DNA from: RGIG6904 sp024680835
Lineage (GTDB): Bacteria > Bacillota > Clostridia > Lachnospirales > Lachnospiraceae
NCBI GenBank assembly: GCA_024680835.1
Contig: JAILBP010000157.1
Span: 1-10,021, forward strand
Length of the DNA stretch: 10,021 nucleotides
Direction: 5' to 3'
In this document: positions 1 to 5,206 of the stretch, one piece after another
Layout of the letters: every line of letters starts with the position of its first letter
Position numbering within the stretch: the stretch's first letter is position 1
Translations under genes and position numbers: made by a program
The notes under the pieces: model-generated
What the model saw: only the letters and a program-made list of their open reading frames with translations
What the model was told of the DNA's origin: nothing
Database searches by the model: none

Positions 1-325
<325 letters not shown>

Positions 326-364
326 ACAGATGTTCTTTCGGATTCGGTTTTCAGGGTTTGATCT

Positions 365-433
365 TTGTCGTAAGGTGTCATCGAAGATGACGGAACCTTG
401 CGACGCGGCGACATCTGCGGCAGCAGATGTTGG
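365..433 (+). repeat. Structured spacer repeat, copy 1 (two hairpins)
   Basis: Bases 365-415 match 569-619 at 50 of 51 positions (offset 204). The unit folds into a long hairpin: outer arms 367-376 and 395-404 (10 pairs, one T-G wobble at 371/400), inner arms 377-382 and 386-391 with a GAA loop, and a three-base bulge at 392-394. A second hairpin follows, with arms 411-418 (ACATCTGC) and 423-430 (GCAGATGT). It lies in the 23S-tRNA-Asn spacer of the same transcript. Its role is unknown; a processing or spacer element is an inference. Confidence 0.85.
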
Positions 434-440
434 GAATTCT

Positions 441-483
441 GTAAGCGCTGCGCGCTTACTTAGCGCCACCCCCGCTTCGCGGG
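441..483 (+). other. Two further spacer hairpins before tRNA-Asn
   Basis: Two perfect stem-loops stand just upstream of tRNA-Asn. The first has arms 441-448 (GTAAGCGC) and 452-459 (GCGCTTAC) with a TGC loop. The second has arms 471-475 (CCCGC) and 479-483 (GCGGG) with a TTC loop. Neither is followed by a T-run, so they are not terminators. They probably structure the precursor RNA and may guide processing, which is inferred only. The remaining spacer from 326 to 493 shows no gene and no 5S rRNA. Confidence 0.6.
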
Positions 484-493
484 CATGGCACAA

Positions 494-565
494 TCCTCGA
501 TAGCTCAATGGTAGAGCATTCGGCTGTTAACCGAAGGGTTGCTGGTTCGAGCCCAGCTCGGGGAG
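494..565 (+). tRNA. tRNA-Asn (anticodon GTT)
   Basis: A complete cloverleaf can be drawn. Acceptor arms TCCTCGA (494-500) and TCGGGGA (558-564) pair with one T-G wobble, and the discriminator is G565. The anticodon arm TTCGG-CTGTTAA-CCGAA gives anticodon GTT, reading asparagine codons AAC and AAT. The T-loop GGTTCGAGCCC region is standard. The 3' CCA is not encoded and must be added after transcription. It is the first tRNA of the rRNA-linked cluster. Confidence 0.97.
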
Positions 566-568
566 TAC

Positions 569-634
569 TTGTCGTAAGGTGTCATCGAAGATGACGGAAC
601 CTTACGACGCGGCGACATCGCGAAGCGATGTTGG
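569..634 (+). repeat. Structured spacer repeat, copy 2 (two hairpins)
   Basis: This is the second copy of the 51-base unit, at 569-619. The only difference from copy 1 is A604 instead of G400, which turns a T-G wobble into a T-A pair and keeps the 10-pair outer stem (571-580 with 599-608). The following hairpin has different arms from copy 1, ACATCGC (615-621) and GCGATGT (625-631) with a GAA loop, yet keeps the same fold and the same TTGG exit. It fills nearly the whole tRNA-Asn to tRNA-Glu spacer. Confidence 0.85.
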
Positions 635-645
635 ATAAATGATAT

Positions 646-717
646 GGCTCCGTGGTCAAGCGGTTAAGACATCGCCCTTTCACGGCGGTAACACGGGTTC
701 GATTCCCGTCGGAGTCA
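646..717 (+). tRNA. tRNA-Glu (anticodon TTC)
   Basis: Acceptor arms GGCTCCG (646-652) and CGGAGTC (710-716) pair with one G-T wobble; the discriminator is A717. The anticodon stem CGCC-CTTTCAC-GGCG gives anticodon TTC, reading GAA and GAG. The T-arm GGGTTCGATTCCC is canonical. No CCA is encoded. It is the second tRNA of the 23S-linked cluster, separated from tRNA-Asn by the second spacer repeat. Confidence 0.97.
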
Positions 718-730
718 CTAATATGCATAT

Positions 731-783
731 CCCGAGTGTCCGCTCAAGCGCCGCTCGGGCTGACACGATCTTTGATCGTGTCA
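731..783 (+). other. Paired hairpins in tRNA-Glu to tRNA-Cys spacer
   Basis: Two stem-loops occupy this spacer. The first has arms CCCGAG (731-736) and CTCGGG (754-759). The second is a perfect 10-pair stem, TGACACGATC (761-770) and GATCGTGTCA (774-783), with a TTT loop. GTGTC at 736-740 could instead pair with GACAC at 762-766, so two folds compete. No T-run follows either stem, so they are not terminators. The sequence is unrelated to the 51-base repeat, but the architecture of strong hairpins between tRNAs is the same. Confidence 0.6.
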
Positions 784-794
784 AATGCACAAAT

Positions 795-865
795 GGTGCT
801 GTAGCCAAGTGGTAAGGCGTGGGACTGCAACTCCCTGATCATCGGTTCAAATCCGTTCAGCACCT
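795..865 (+). tRNA. tRNA-Cys (anticodon GCA)
   Basis: Acceptor arms GGTGCTG (795-801) and CAGCACC (858-864) pair fully, and the discriminator is T865, the identity base expected for cysteine tRNA. The anticodon stem GGGA-CTGCAAC-TCCC gives anticodon GCA, reading TGC and TGT. No CCA is encoded. It is the last gene of the rRNA-tRNA transcript, eight bases before the terminator stem. Confidence 0.97.
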
Positions 866-872
866 CTTTTAG

Positions 873-908
873 ATCACTTGGAAACAGCTTTCCAAGTGAT
901 TTTTGTTT
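873..908 (+). terminator. Intrinsic terminator of the rRNA-tRNA operon
   Basis: A perfect 12-pair stem, ATCACTTGGAAA (873-884) with TTTCCAAGTGAT (889-900) and loop CAGC, is followed by TTTTGTTT. It ends the rRNA-tRNA transcript and stands only 24 bases before the ATG of the acetyltransferase gene. Confidence 0.93.
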
Positions 909-924
909 ACAAAGGGGGTACGGT

Positions 925-2097
925 ATGGAAATCCGGCAGTTGAAAAATGAAGAACGTTTTGAAGCGCGAAAGATCTCGGTCATTGCTTTTCATGAATCCA
1001 TGGAGGATCCCGAAAAGGAGCGCGAAGAAAGCGAAAAGGTAACGGATGAGGACTGGGGTGCATTTGCGGATGACGGGACCCTGATGGCTCACATCATCAA
1101 TAATGATTTTATGTGCTATTTTGACGGGGATCTGATCAAAAACGGCGGGATCGGTGCGGTTTCCACGCTTCCGGAATACCGTGCGTCCGGTGCGATCGCG
1201 GCGATCTTTCGGGAACTGCTTCCGCATGCATACAAAAACGGGGAGATCATTTCCACGCTCTACCCGTTCAACCATGCCTTTTACAGAAAGGCCGGTTATG
1301 AGACGATCTGCTGGCAGAATGAATATGAATTTGCCCCTGAGATTCTGAAGAATTACCGGTTTAACGGGGAGGCGGTCCTTTGGAAAGAGGGCGATCCCGT
1401 ATCGGAATATACGGATGTTTATGATCGTTTTGCGAAAAATTACAATCTGGCGATCAGACGATCCGATGAGTGCATGATGAAAATGCATATGAAGGGGGAC
1501 TGCTATCGGGACCGGAAATTCTGTTATTTACTGAAAGAAGACGGCGAAGCGGTCGGCTATCTGATATTTAAGGACAGCAAAACGGAAGAGGGCGCGCATC
1601 TGGTTGTAAAAGATCTTGCGTTTATCGGAAGACGCGGTTTTCTGGCGGTCCTGGGATTTCTGGCTAGATTTCAGGCAGATTACGTTAAGATCGAGCTGTT
1701 CCTGCCGCGGGATCTGGAACTGCTTTCCGTGATCAAAAGCCCGAATGCCTATGCGATCCGTAAAAATGGAAAACAGGAATATATGGCACGGATTATCAAC
1801 GCGAAAGAACTCCTTTCCCGCATGAAGAAGCCGGACGGAGCCTCCTTTGTGATCCGGATCACGGACGATATCATCAAAGAGAATAACGGGACTTTTCTGG
1901 TAGAGGGTAAAAACGTAAGTCCTACGCAGGAAGAGCCGGATCTGATCGTGTCTGAACGGGCGCTTGCGCAACTGGTTACCGGCAGCGTGAGTCTCAGGGA
2001 ATCATCCTATCGGGAAGATGTGGAAATATGTGATAAATCGGCTGTTTTAGCGGAGATTTTCACGCCAAAGCCCATCCTTGTCGAAGACCACTTCTAA
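925..2097 (+). CDS. Eis-like GNAT family N-acetyltransferase
   Basis: The 390-residue product resembles the Eis family: an N-terminal GNAT fold, a second GNAT-like region and a C-terminal sterol-carrier-like domain. Eis enzymes transfer acetyl from acetyl-CoA to amines; the mycobacterial and Bacillus anthracis members acetylate aminoglycosides at several positions. The acetyl-CoA-binding segment is visible at 79-95, with P83-x-x-R86-x-x-G89. An FYRKAGYE motif at 119-126 corresponds to the conserved region carrying the catalytic tyrosine in the family. The chain ends in phenylalanine (F390), matching the C-terminal Phe whose carboxylate serves as general base in mycobacterial Eis. The ATG at 925 has a good ribosome binding site (AAAGGGGG, 911-918). 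It is a cytosolic protein with no signal peptide. No promoter is visible between the preceding terminator and the start. The true substrate is unknown, so no symbol is given. Confidence 0.85.
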   Translation: MEIRQLKNEERFEARKISVIAFHESMEDPEKEREESEKVTDEDWGAFADDGTLMAHIINNDFMCYFDGDLIKNGGIGAVSTLPEYRASGAIAAIFRELLPHAYKNGEIISTLYPFNHAFYRKAGYETICWQNEYEFAPEILKNYRFNGEAVLWKEGDPVSEYTDVYDRFAKNYNLAIRRSDECMMKMHMKGDCYRDRKFCYLLKEDGEAVGYLIFKDSKTEEGAHLVVKDLAFIGRRGFLAVLGFLARFQADYVKIELFLPRDLELLSVIKSPNAYAIRKNGKQEYMARIINAKELLSRMKKPDGASFVIRITDDIIKENNGTFLVEGKNVSPTQEEPDLIVSERALAQLVTGSVSLRESSYREDVEICDKSAVLAEIFTPKPILVEDHF

Positions 2098-2105
2098 ACA
2101 TTGTT

Positions 2106-2137
2106 TTACATAATTAACATTTAGGTCGATTATGTAA
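2106..2137. other. AT-rich inverted repeat after acetyltransferase gene
   Basis: A perfect 9-base inverted repeat, TTACATAAT (2106-2114) and ATTATGTAA (2129-2137), encloses a 14-base loop. It begins nine bases after the acetyltransferase stop codon. There is no T-run on either strand after the stem, so it is not a standard intrinsic terminator. It could be an operator or an mRNA 3' hairpin. Confidence 0.45.
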
Positions 2138-2187
2138 TCAAAAAGGGGCAAAAATGGCGTAAAATCAAGGAATAAGGGCTATTTTCC

Positions 2188-2216
2188 TTGACAAACATAG
2201 GGAAAGTGATTATAAA
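2188..2216 (+). promoter_or_regulatory. SigA-type promoter of hup, with overlapping dyad
   Basis: A consensus -35 box TTGACA (2188-2193) and a -10 box TATAAA (2211-2216) are separated by exactly 17 bases. Transcription should start near 2223, leaving a leader of about 55 bases before the HU start codon. An inverted repeat, CAAGGAA (2166-2172) and TTCCTTG (2184-2190), overlaps the -35 box and could be an operator; that part is inference. Confidence 0.88.
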
Positions 2217-2278
2217 TAACTTTAGACGCTAATGAGGCGTTAAAAACAAACAAACTCGAGACAGAGGAGGAGTTCGTT

Positions 2279-2554
2279 ATGAACAAAACACAGTTAGTTG
2301 ACGCAATGGCTAAGCAGGCTGGTCTTTCCAAGAAGGATGCAGAAGCTGCTCTTAAGGCTTTCACAGACACTGTAGCAAAAGCTCTTAAGAAAGGTGACAA
2401 GGTTCAGTTAGTTGGCTTTGGTACTTTCGAAGTAACCAAGAGAGCTGCAAGAGAAGGCAGAAATCCTCAGACTGGTGCAGTTATGAAGATCAAAGCTTCC
2501 AAGGCTCCTAAGTTCAAAGCTGGTAAGGCTTTAAAGGATTTAGTTAATAAGTAA
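2279..2554 (+). CDS. hup: HU family DNA-binding protein
   Basis: The product is a small basic histone-like protein that bends and compacts DNA as a dimer in the nucleoid. The 91-residue length is typical of HU. The family signature starts with GFGTF at 46-50 and continues to GRNPQTG at 60-66, with the DNA-intercalating proline at P63 on the beta arm. The ATG is preceded by a very strong ribosome binding site (AGAGGAGG, 2263-2270). Codon choice (GCT, AAG, GGT, CTT) differs clearly from the flanking genes, as expected for a highly expressed gene rather than a transferred one. It is transcribed as its own unit from the promoter at 2188-2216 to the terminator at 2572-2611. HU next to rqcP is the conserved Firmicute order. 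Confidence 0.96.
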   Translation: MNKTQLVDAMAKQAGLSKKDAEAALKAFTDTVAKALKKGDKVQLVGFGTFEVTKRAAREGRNPQTGAVMKIKASKAPKFKAGKALKDLVNK

Positions 2555-2571
2555 GAAGCATTTCAGAATGC

Positions 2572-2611
2572 AAAAATTACTACGGCAGGATCCTGCCGTA
2601 GTAATTTTTTT
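2572..2611 (+). terminator. Intrinsic terminator between hup and rqcP
   Basis: A perfect palindrome spans 2572-2609. Its GC-rich centre CTACGGCAG-GATC-CTGCCGTAG is flanked by A- and T-rich arms, ending in seven T (2605-2611). It closes the hup transcript. The rqcP ribosome binding site GGAGAAG (2612-2618) starts on the very next base, so rqcP depends on readthrough or on a promoter I cannot see. Confidence 0.95.
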
Positions 2612-2621
2612 GGAGAAGACC

Positions 2622-2861
2622 ATGAGATTAGATAAATATTTGAAGGTTTCCAGGATCATCAAACGCAGAACAGTCGCAAACGAAGCTTGTGATGCAGGAC
2701 GTGTCACGATCAACGGCAGACCGGCCAAGGCATCAACAGATGTGAAGGTCGGGGACGTTCTGGAGATCATGTTCGGAACCAAACCGGTGAAAGTCGAAGT
2801 TTTGTCCGTACAGGAAACAGTGCGAAAAGAAGAAGCACAGGACATGTACCGTAATTTATAG
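2622..2861 (+). CDS. rqcP: RqcP, S4-domain ribosome quality control factor
   Basis: The 79-residue product matches the YabO/RqcP family, an S4 RNA-binding domain protein that binds obstructed 50S subunits. There it works with RqcH to add alanine tails to stalled nascent chains. The S4 fold begins MRLDKYLKVSRIIKRR; R2 and R16, the residues reported to be important in B. subtilis RqcP for contacts with 23S rRNA, are both present. The family's C-terminal KEEAQDMY pattern is at 69-76. An in-frame ATG at 2568 would give 97 residues, but it would place the hup terminator inside the coding region and add residues unlike the family. The ATG at 2622 has its own GGAGAAG (2612-2618) and starts at the family's usual first residue. 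Confidence 0.93.
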   Translation: MRLDKYLKVSRIIKRRTVANEACDAGRVTINGRPAKASTDVKVGDVLEIMFGTKPVKVEVLSVQETVRKEEAQDMYRNL

Positions 2862-2864
2862 GAT

Positions 2865-2893
2865 TTGACAGATTCCGAAAGAACGGATATAAT
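2865..2893 (+). promoter_or_regulatory. Perfect consensus SigA promoter of divIC operon
   Basis: TTGACA (2865-2870) and TATAAT (2888-2893) are both exact consensus with a 17-base spacer. The -35 box starts four bases after the rqcP stop codon. Transcription should begin near 2900, giving a leader of about 40 bases before divIC. It is the likely promoter for divIC-tilS-hpt-ftsH. Confidence 0.93.
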
Positions 2894-2941
2894 TTTATGT
2901 AAACAAGGGGCAATGCCTGTTATTGATAAGGGGAGATCAAT

Positions 2942-3256
2942 ATGGCAAGAAGACGCGCAGCGTTTCGTAAAAAGAGACAAAATCGTTTGGGGATCTTTCT
3001 GGTTACTGTCGTAGTAATCATGCTGTTTGTCGTAATTTTGATCAGAAGTATCGATCTGAGAGAGAAAAAAGCGGCTTATGATGAGAAAGAAGTCATGCTC
3101 GAACAGCAGATTGAAGCGGAACAGGAGCGTACCAAAGAGCTGATCGAGTATGAGAAATATACAAAAACGGCGAAGTATGTCGAAGAGGTAGCAAAAGACA
3201 AGCTTGGCCTGGTATATGAAGACGAGATCATTTTTGAATCGGAAGATGGAAATTAG
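2942..3256 (+). CDS. divIC: Septum formation initiator family protein (DivIC-like)
   Basis: This 104-residue bitopic membrane protein belongs to the DivIC/FtsL/FtsB-type septum initiator family, which links early division proteins to septal wall synthesis in a complex with FtsL and DivIB. It has a strongly basic cytoplasmic N-terminus (residues 1-15), one transmembrane helix at about 16-35, a charged coiled-coil stretch at about 38-70, and the conserved extracellular C-terminal segment YVEEVAKDKLGLVYEDE (79-95). The start at 2942 has AAGGGGAG at 2928-2935. It is the first gene of the operon, and its last 11 bases overlap tilS. Its position between rqcP and tilS matches divIC of Firmicutes and supports DivIC over FtsL. 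Confidence 0.9.
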   Translation: MARRRAAFRKKRQNRLGIFLVTVVVIMLFVVILIRSIDLREKKAAYDEKEVMLEQQIEAEQERTKELIEYEKYTKTAKYVEEVAKDKLGLVYEDEIIFESEDGN

Positions 3257-4688
3257 TTATCAGATTCGGGAAAACGTATTTCGCTATATCACAGAACGAA
3301 GATTAATTGAACAGGGAGATACGGTAATCGCAGGTGTTTCGGGAGGGGCAGACTCAGTTTGCCTCCTCTTTTTGTTATTGGAATTAAAACCGCGCCTGTC
3401 TTTTTACCTGTCGGTCCTTCATGTGGAACACGGCATTCGTGGAGAAGCATCCAGACAGGATGCGGCCTTTGTCGAAGCGCTGTGTCAAAAGCATGGGATC
3501 CCGTTTCAGCTTCGGTCCGTCCGGGCGGCAGACTATGCCAAAGAACATAAGCTGACGGTAGAAGAGGCGGCCAGGATCTTAAGATATGAGGCATTTGCAG
3601 ATGCGATCAGGAATGCCGGAACGGAGCATGTAAAGATCGCGCTTGCGCATCATGAAGAGGACCAGGCGGAAACAGTACTCTTTCAGATGGCAAGAGGCAG
3701 CGGTCTAAGAGGTCTTGGCGGAATGCTTCCGAAAAGAGACAACATCATCCGCCCGTTGCTGTCCTGCAGCCGCAGGGACCTGCTTCTGTATCTGGAGGAA
3801 AAGGAAGAACCGTATTGTACCGATGAAACAAACGCGGACAACAGCTATGCCAGAAACCGGATCCGCAATAAGATCCTTCCGGAACTGACCGAAATACAAC
3901 CCGGTTGTATCGGCCATATGGCAAAAGCAGCAGAAGAATTGCAGGAAATTGAAGCGTTCTTGCGCAAACAGGCAGAACCGCTCTATCAACAGGTTGCAAA
4001 AAGGAAGAACAACGATCTGATCATTGAAACGGATGAATTCTCCAAATGGGACATTGTTCTTCAAAAAGAGATCATCCGGGAAGCCGTCGGTGAATTTGTT
4101 CCGGGGAAAAAAGACATTTTGCGGCGCCATATTGATGCGATCCTTACTTTGTCCGATAAAGAGAATGGTAAAGAGATTCATCTCCCCAAAGGGATCGTAG
4201 TCAAAAAAGACGGATCCGGACTGCTCTTCCGGAAGTCGGATGAACCGGAAGAATGTGAAGAAGGACCGTGGCTGCTCTTTACGGAAGAAGGGAGAGAACT
4301 GGACCTTTCCTCGGAAACGCCGATCGGGAACGGCAGGACGGTTCAGTGCAGGATCTTTCCTTATGATCCGAACGTTGCAATTGCGCATGACACCTATACG
4401 AAATGGTTGGATTATGATAGAATAAAAAACGGCTTTCAAATCCGGACCCGGCAAAAAGGCGACTATTTATGCATAGATGAAACGGGGCATAAAAAAAGCC
4501 TGCAGGATTATTTTGTGAACTGCAAGATTCCTGCCAAAGTGCGAGATAAGGTTTTGCTGATAGCATGCGGGGATCATGTAATCTGGATCCCCGGATATCG
4601 GATTAGTACAGCATACAAGATTACGAACGAAACAAAAAATGTGATAGAACTACAGATTACGGGAGGCTTTCCATGGCAGACAAAATAA
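3246..4688 (+). CDS. tilS: tRNA(Ile)-lysidine synthetase
   Basis: TilS uses ATP to attach lysine to C34 of the CAT-anticodon tRNA-Ile, making it read ATA codons; it is normally essential. With the start at 3246 the protein has 480 residues, normal for Firmicutes. The PP-loop ATP motif SGGADS is at 32-37, followed by the HHEEDQAET motif at 135-143 and the RNRIR motif at 203-207. The C-terminal TilS domain is at about 398-472 (TRQKGDY at 401-407, SLQDYF at 418-423). An upstream in-frame ATG at 3204 would add 14 residues read out of frame through divIC and has no ribosome binding site. The chosen ATG also lacks a well-spaced site, and its 11-base overlap with divIC suggests coupled translation. 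It overlaps hpt by 16 bases. Confidence 0.95.
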   Translation: MEISYQIRENVFRYITERRLIEQGDTVIAGVSGGADSVCLLFLLLELKPRLSFYLSVLHVEHGIRGEASRQDAAFVEALCQKHGIPFQLRSVRAADYAKEHKLTVEEAARILRYEAFADAIRNAGTEHVKIALAHHEEDQAETVLFQMARGSGLRGLGGMLPKRDNIIRPLLSCSRRDLLLYLEEKEEPYCTDETNADNSYARNRIRNKILPELTEIQPGCIGHMAKAAEELQEIEAFLRKQAEPLYQQVAKRKNNDLIIETDEFSKWDIVLQKEIIREAVGEFVPGKKDILRRHIDAILTLSDKENGKEIHLPKGIVVKKDGSGLLFRKSDEPEECEEGPWLLFTEEGRELDLSSETPIGNGRTVQCRIFPYDPNVAIAHDTYTKWLDYDRIKNGFQIRTRQKGDYLCIDETGHKKSLQDYFVNCKIPAKVRDKVLLIACGDHVIWIPGYRISTAYKITNETKNVIELQITGGFPWQTK

Positions 4689-5206
4689 GCGTTTTATTGG
4701 ATGAAGACAAAGTTGATGCAAGAATCCGTGAGATCGGTGAGCAGATCAGTAAGGACTATGCCGGAAGATCCGTTCATTTGGTTTGCGTTTTAAAAGGCGG
4801 GACTTTTTTTATGTGCGAACTTGCAAAGAGAATAACCGTACCGGTAACCATGGACTTCATGTCTGTCTCCAGTTACGGTAACGATACAAAATCCAGCGGT
4901 GTAGTACGTATCGTGAAAGACCTGGATGAATCCATTCAGGATAAGCATGTGATCGTGGTTGAAGATATCGTGGATTCCGGTAATACATTAAGCTACCTGT
5001 TAACGATTCTCAAAGAAAGAGGACCGGCAAGCCTGGCATTATGCACACTGCTTGACAAGCCGGAGCGCAGAGTGGTGGATGTGGCAGTGGATTACACAGG
5101 ATTTGAGATTCCGGATCATTTTGTGGTCGGATATGGCCTGGATTATGCGCAAAAATACAGGAATCTGCCCTATATCGGAGTGGTGGAATTGGAGGATAAT
5201 CAGTGA
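4673..5206 (+). CDS. hpt: Hypoxanthine phosphoribosyltransferase
   Basis: Hpt joins hypoxanthine or guanine to PRPP to make IMP or GMP in purine salvage in the cytosol. The 177-residue length fits the bacterial family. The PRPP-binding loop VVEDIVDSGNTL is at 95-106, the flexible active-site loop SSYGND at 66-71, and the C-terminal purine-contact region VGYGLDYAQKYRNLPY at 152-167. The ATG has GGGAGG at 4661-4666, inside the end of tilS. The tilS-hpt-ftsH order is widely conserved in Gram-positive bacteria. The stop codon overlaps the ftsH start by four bases (GTGA). Confidence 0.96.
   Translation: MADKISVLLDEDKVDARIREIGEQISKDYAGRSVHLVCVLKGGTFFMCELAKRITVPVTMDFMSVSSYGNDTKSSGVVRIVKDLDESIQDKHVIVVEDIVDSGNTLSYLLTILKERGPASLALCTLLDKPERRVVDVAVDYTGFEIPDHFVVGYGLDYAQKYRNLPYIGVVELEDNQ

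Noticed and set aside
365..634. Possible CRISPR array from the repeated 51-base unit
   Set aside because: There are only two copies, they are separated by a tRNA gene, and each has internal hairpins; this does not fit CRISPR repeat-spacer geometry.
907..1488. Long minus-strand frame under the acetyltransferase gene
   Set aside because: It is antisense to a well-supported coding region and reads as a shadow of its codon bias, with no plausible start signals.
2106..2137. Terminator for the acetyltransferase gene
   Set aside because: The stem is AT-only apart from one C-G pair, and no T-run follows on either strand.
3705..4454. 249-residue minus-strand frame under tilS
   Set aside because: It is antisense to conserved TilS motifs, and its composition is that of a frame shadow.
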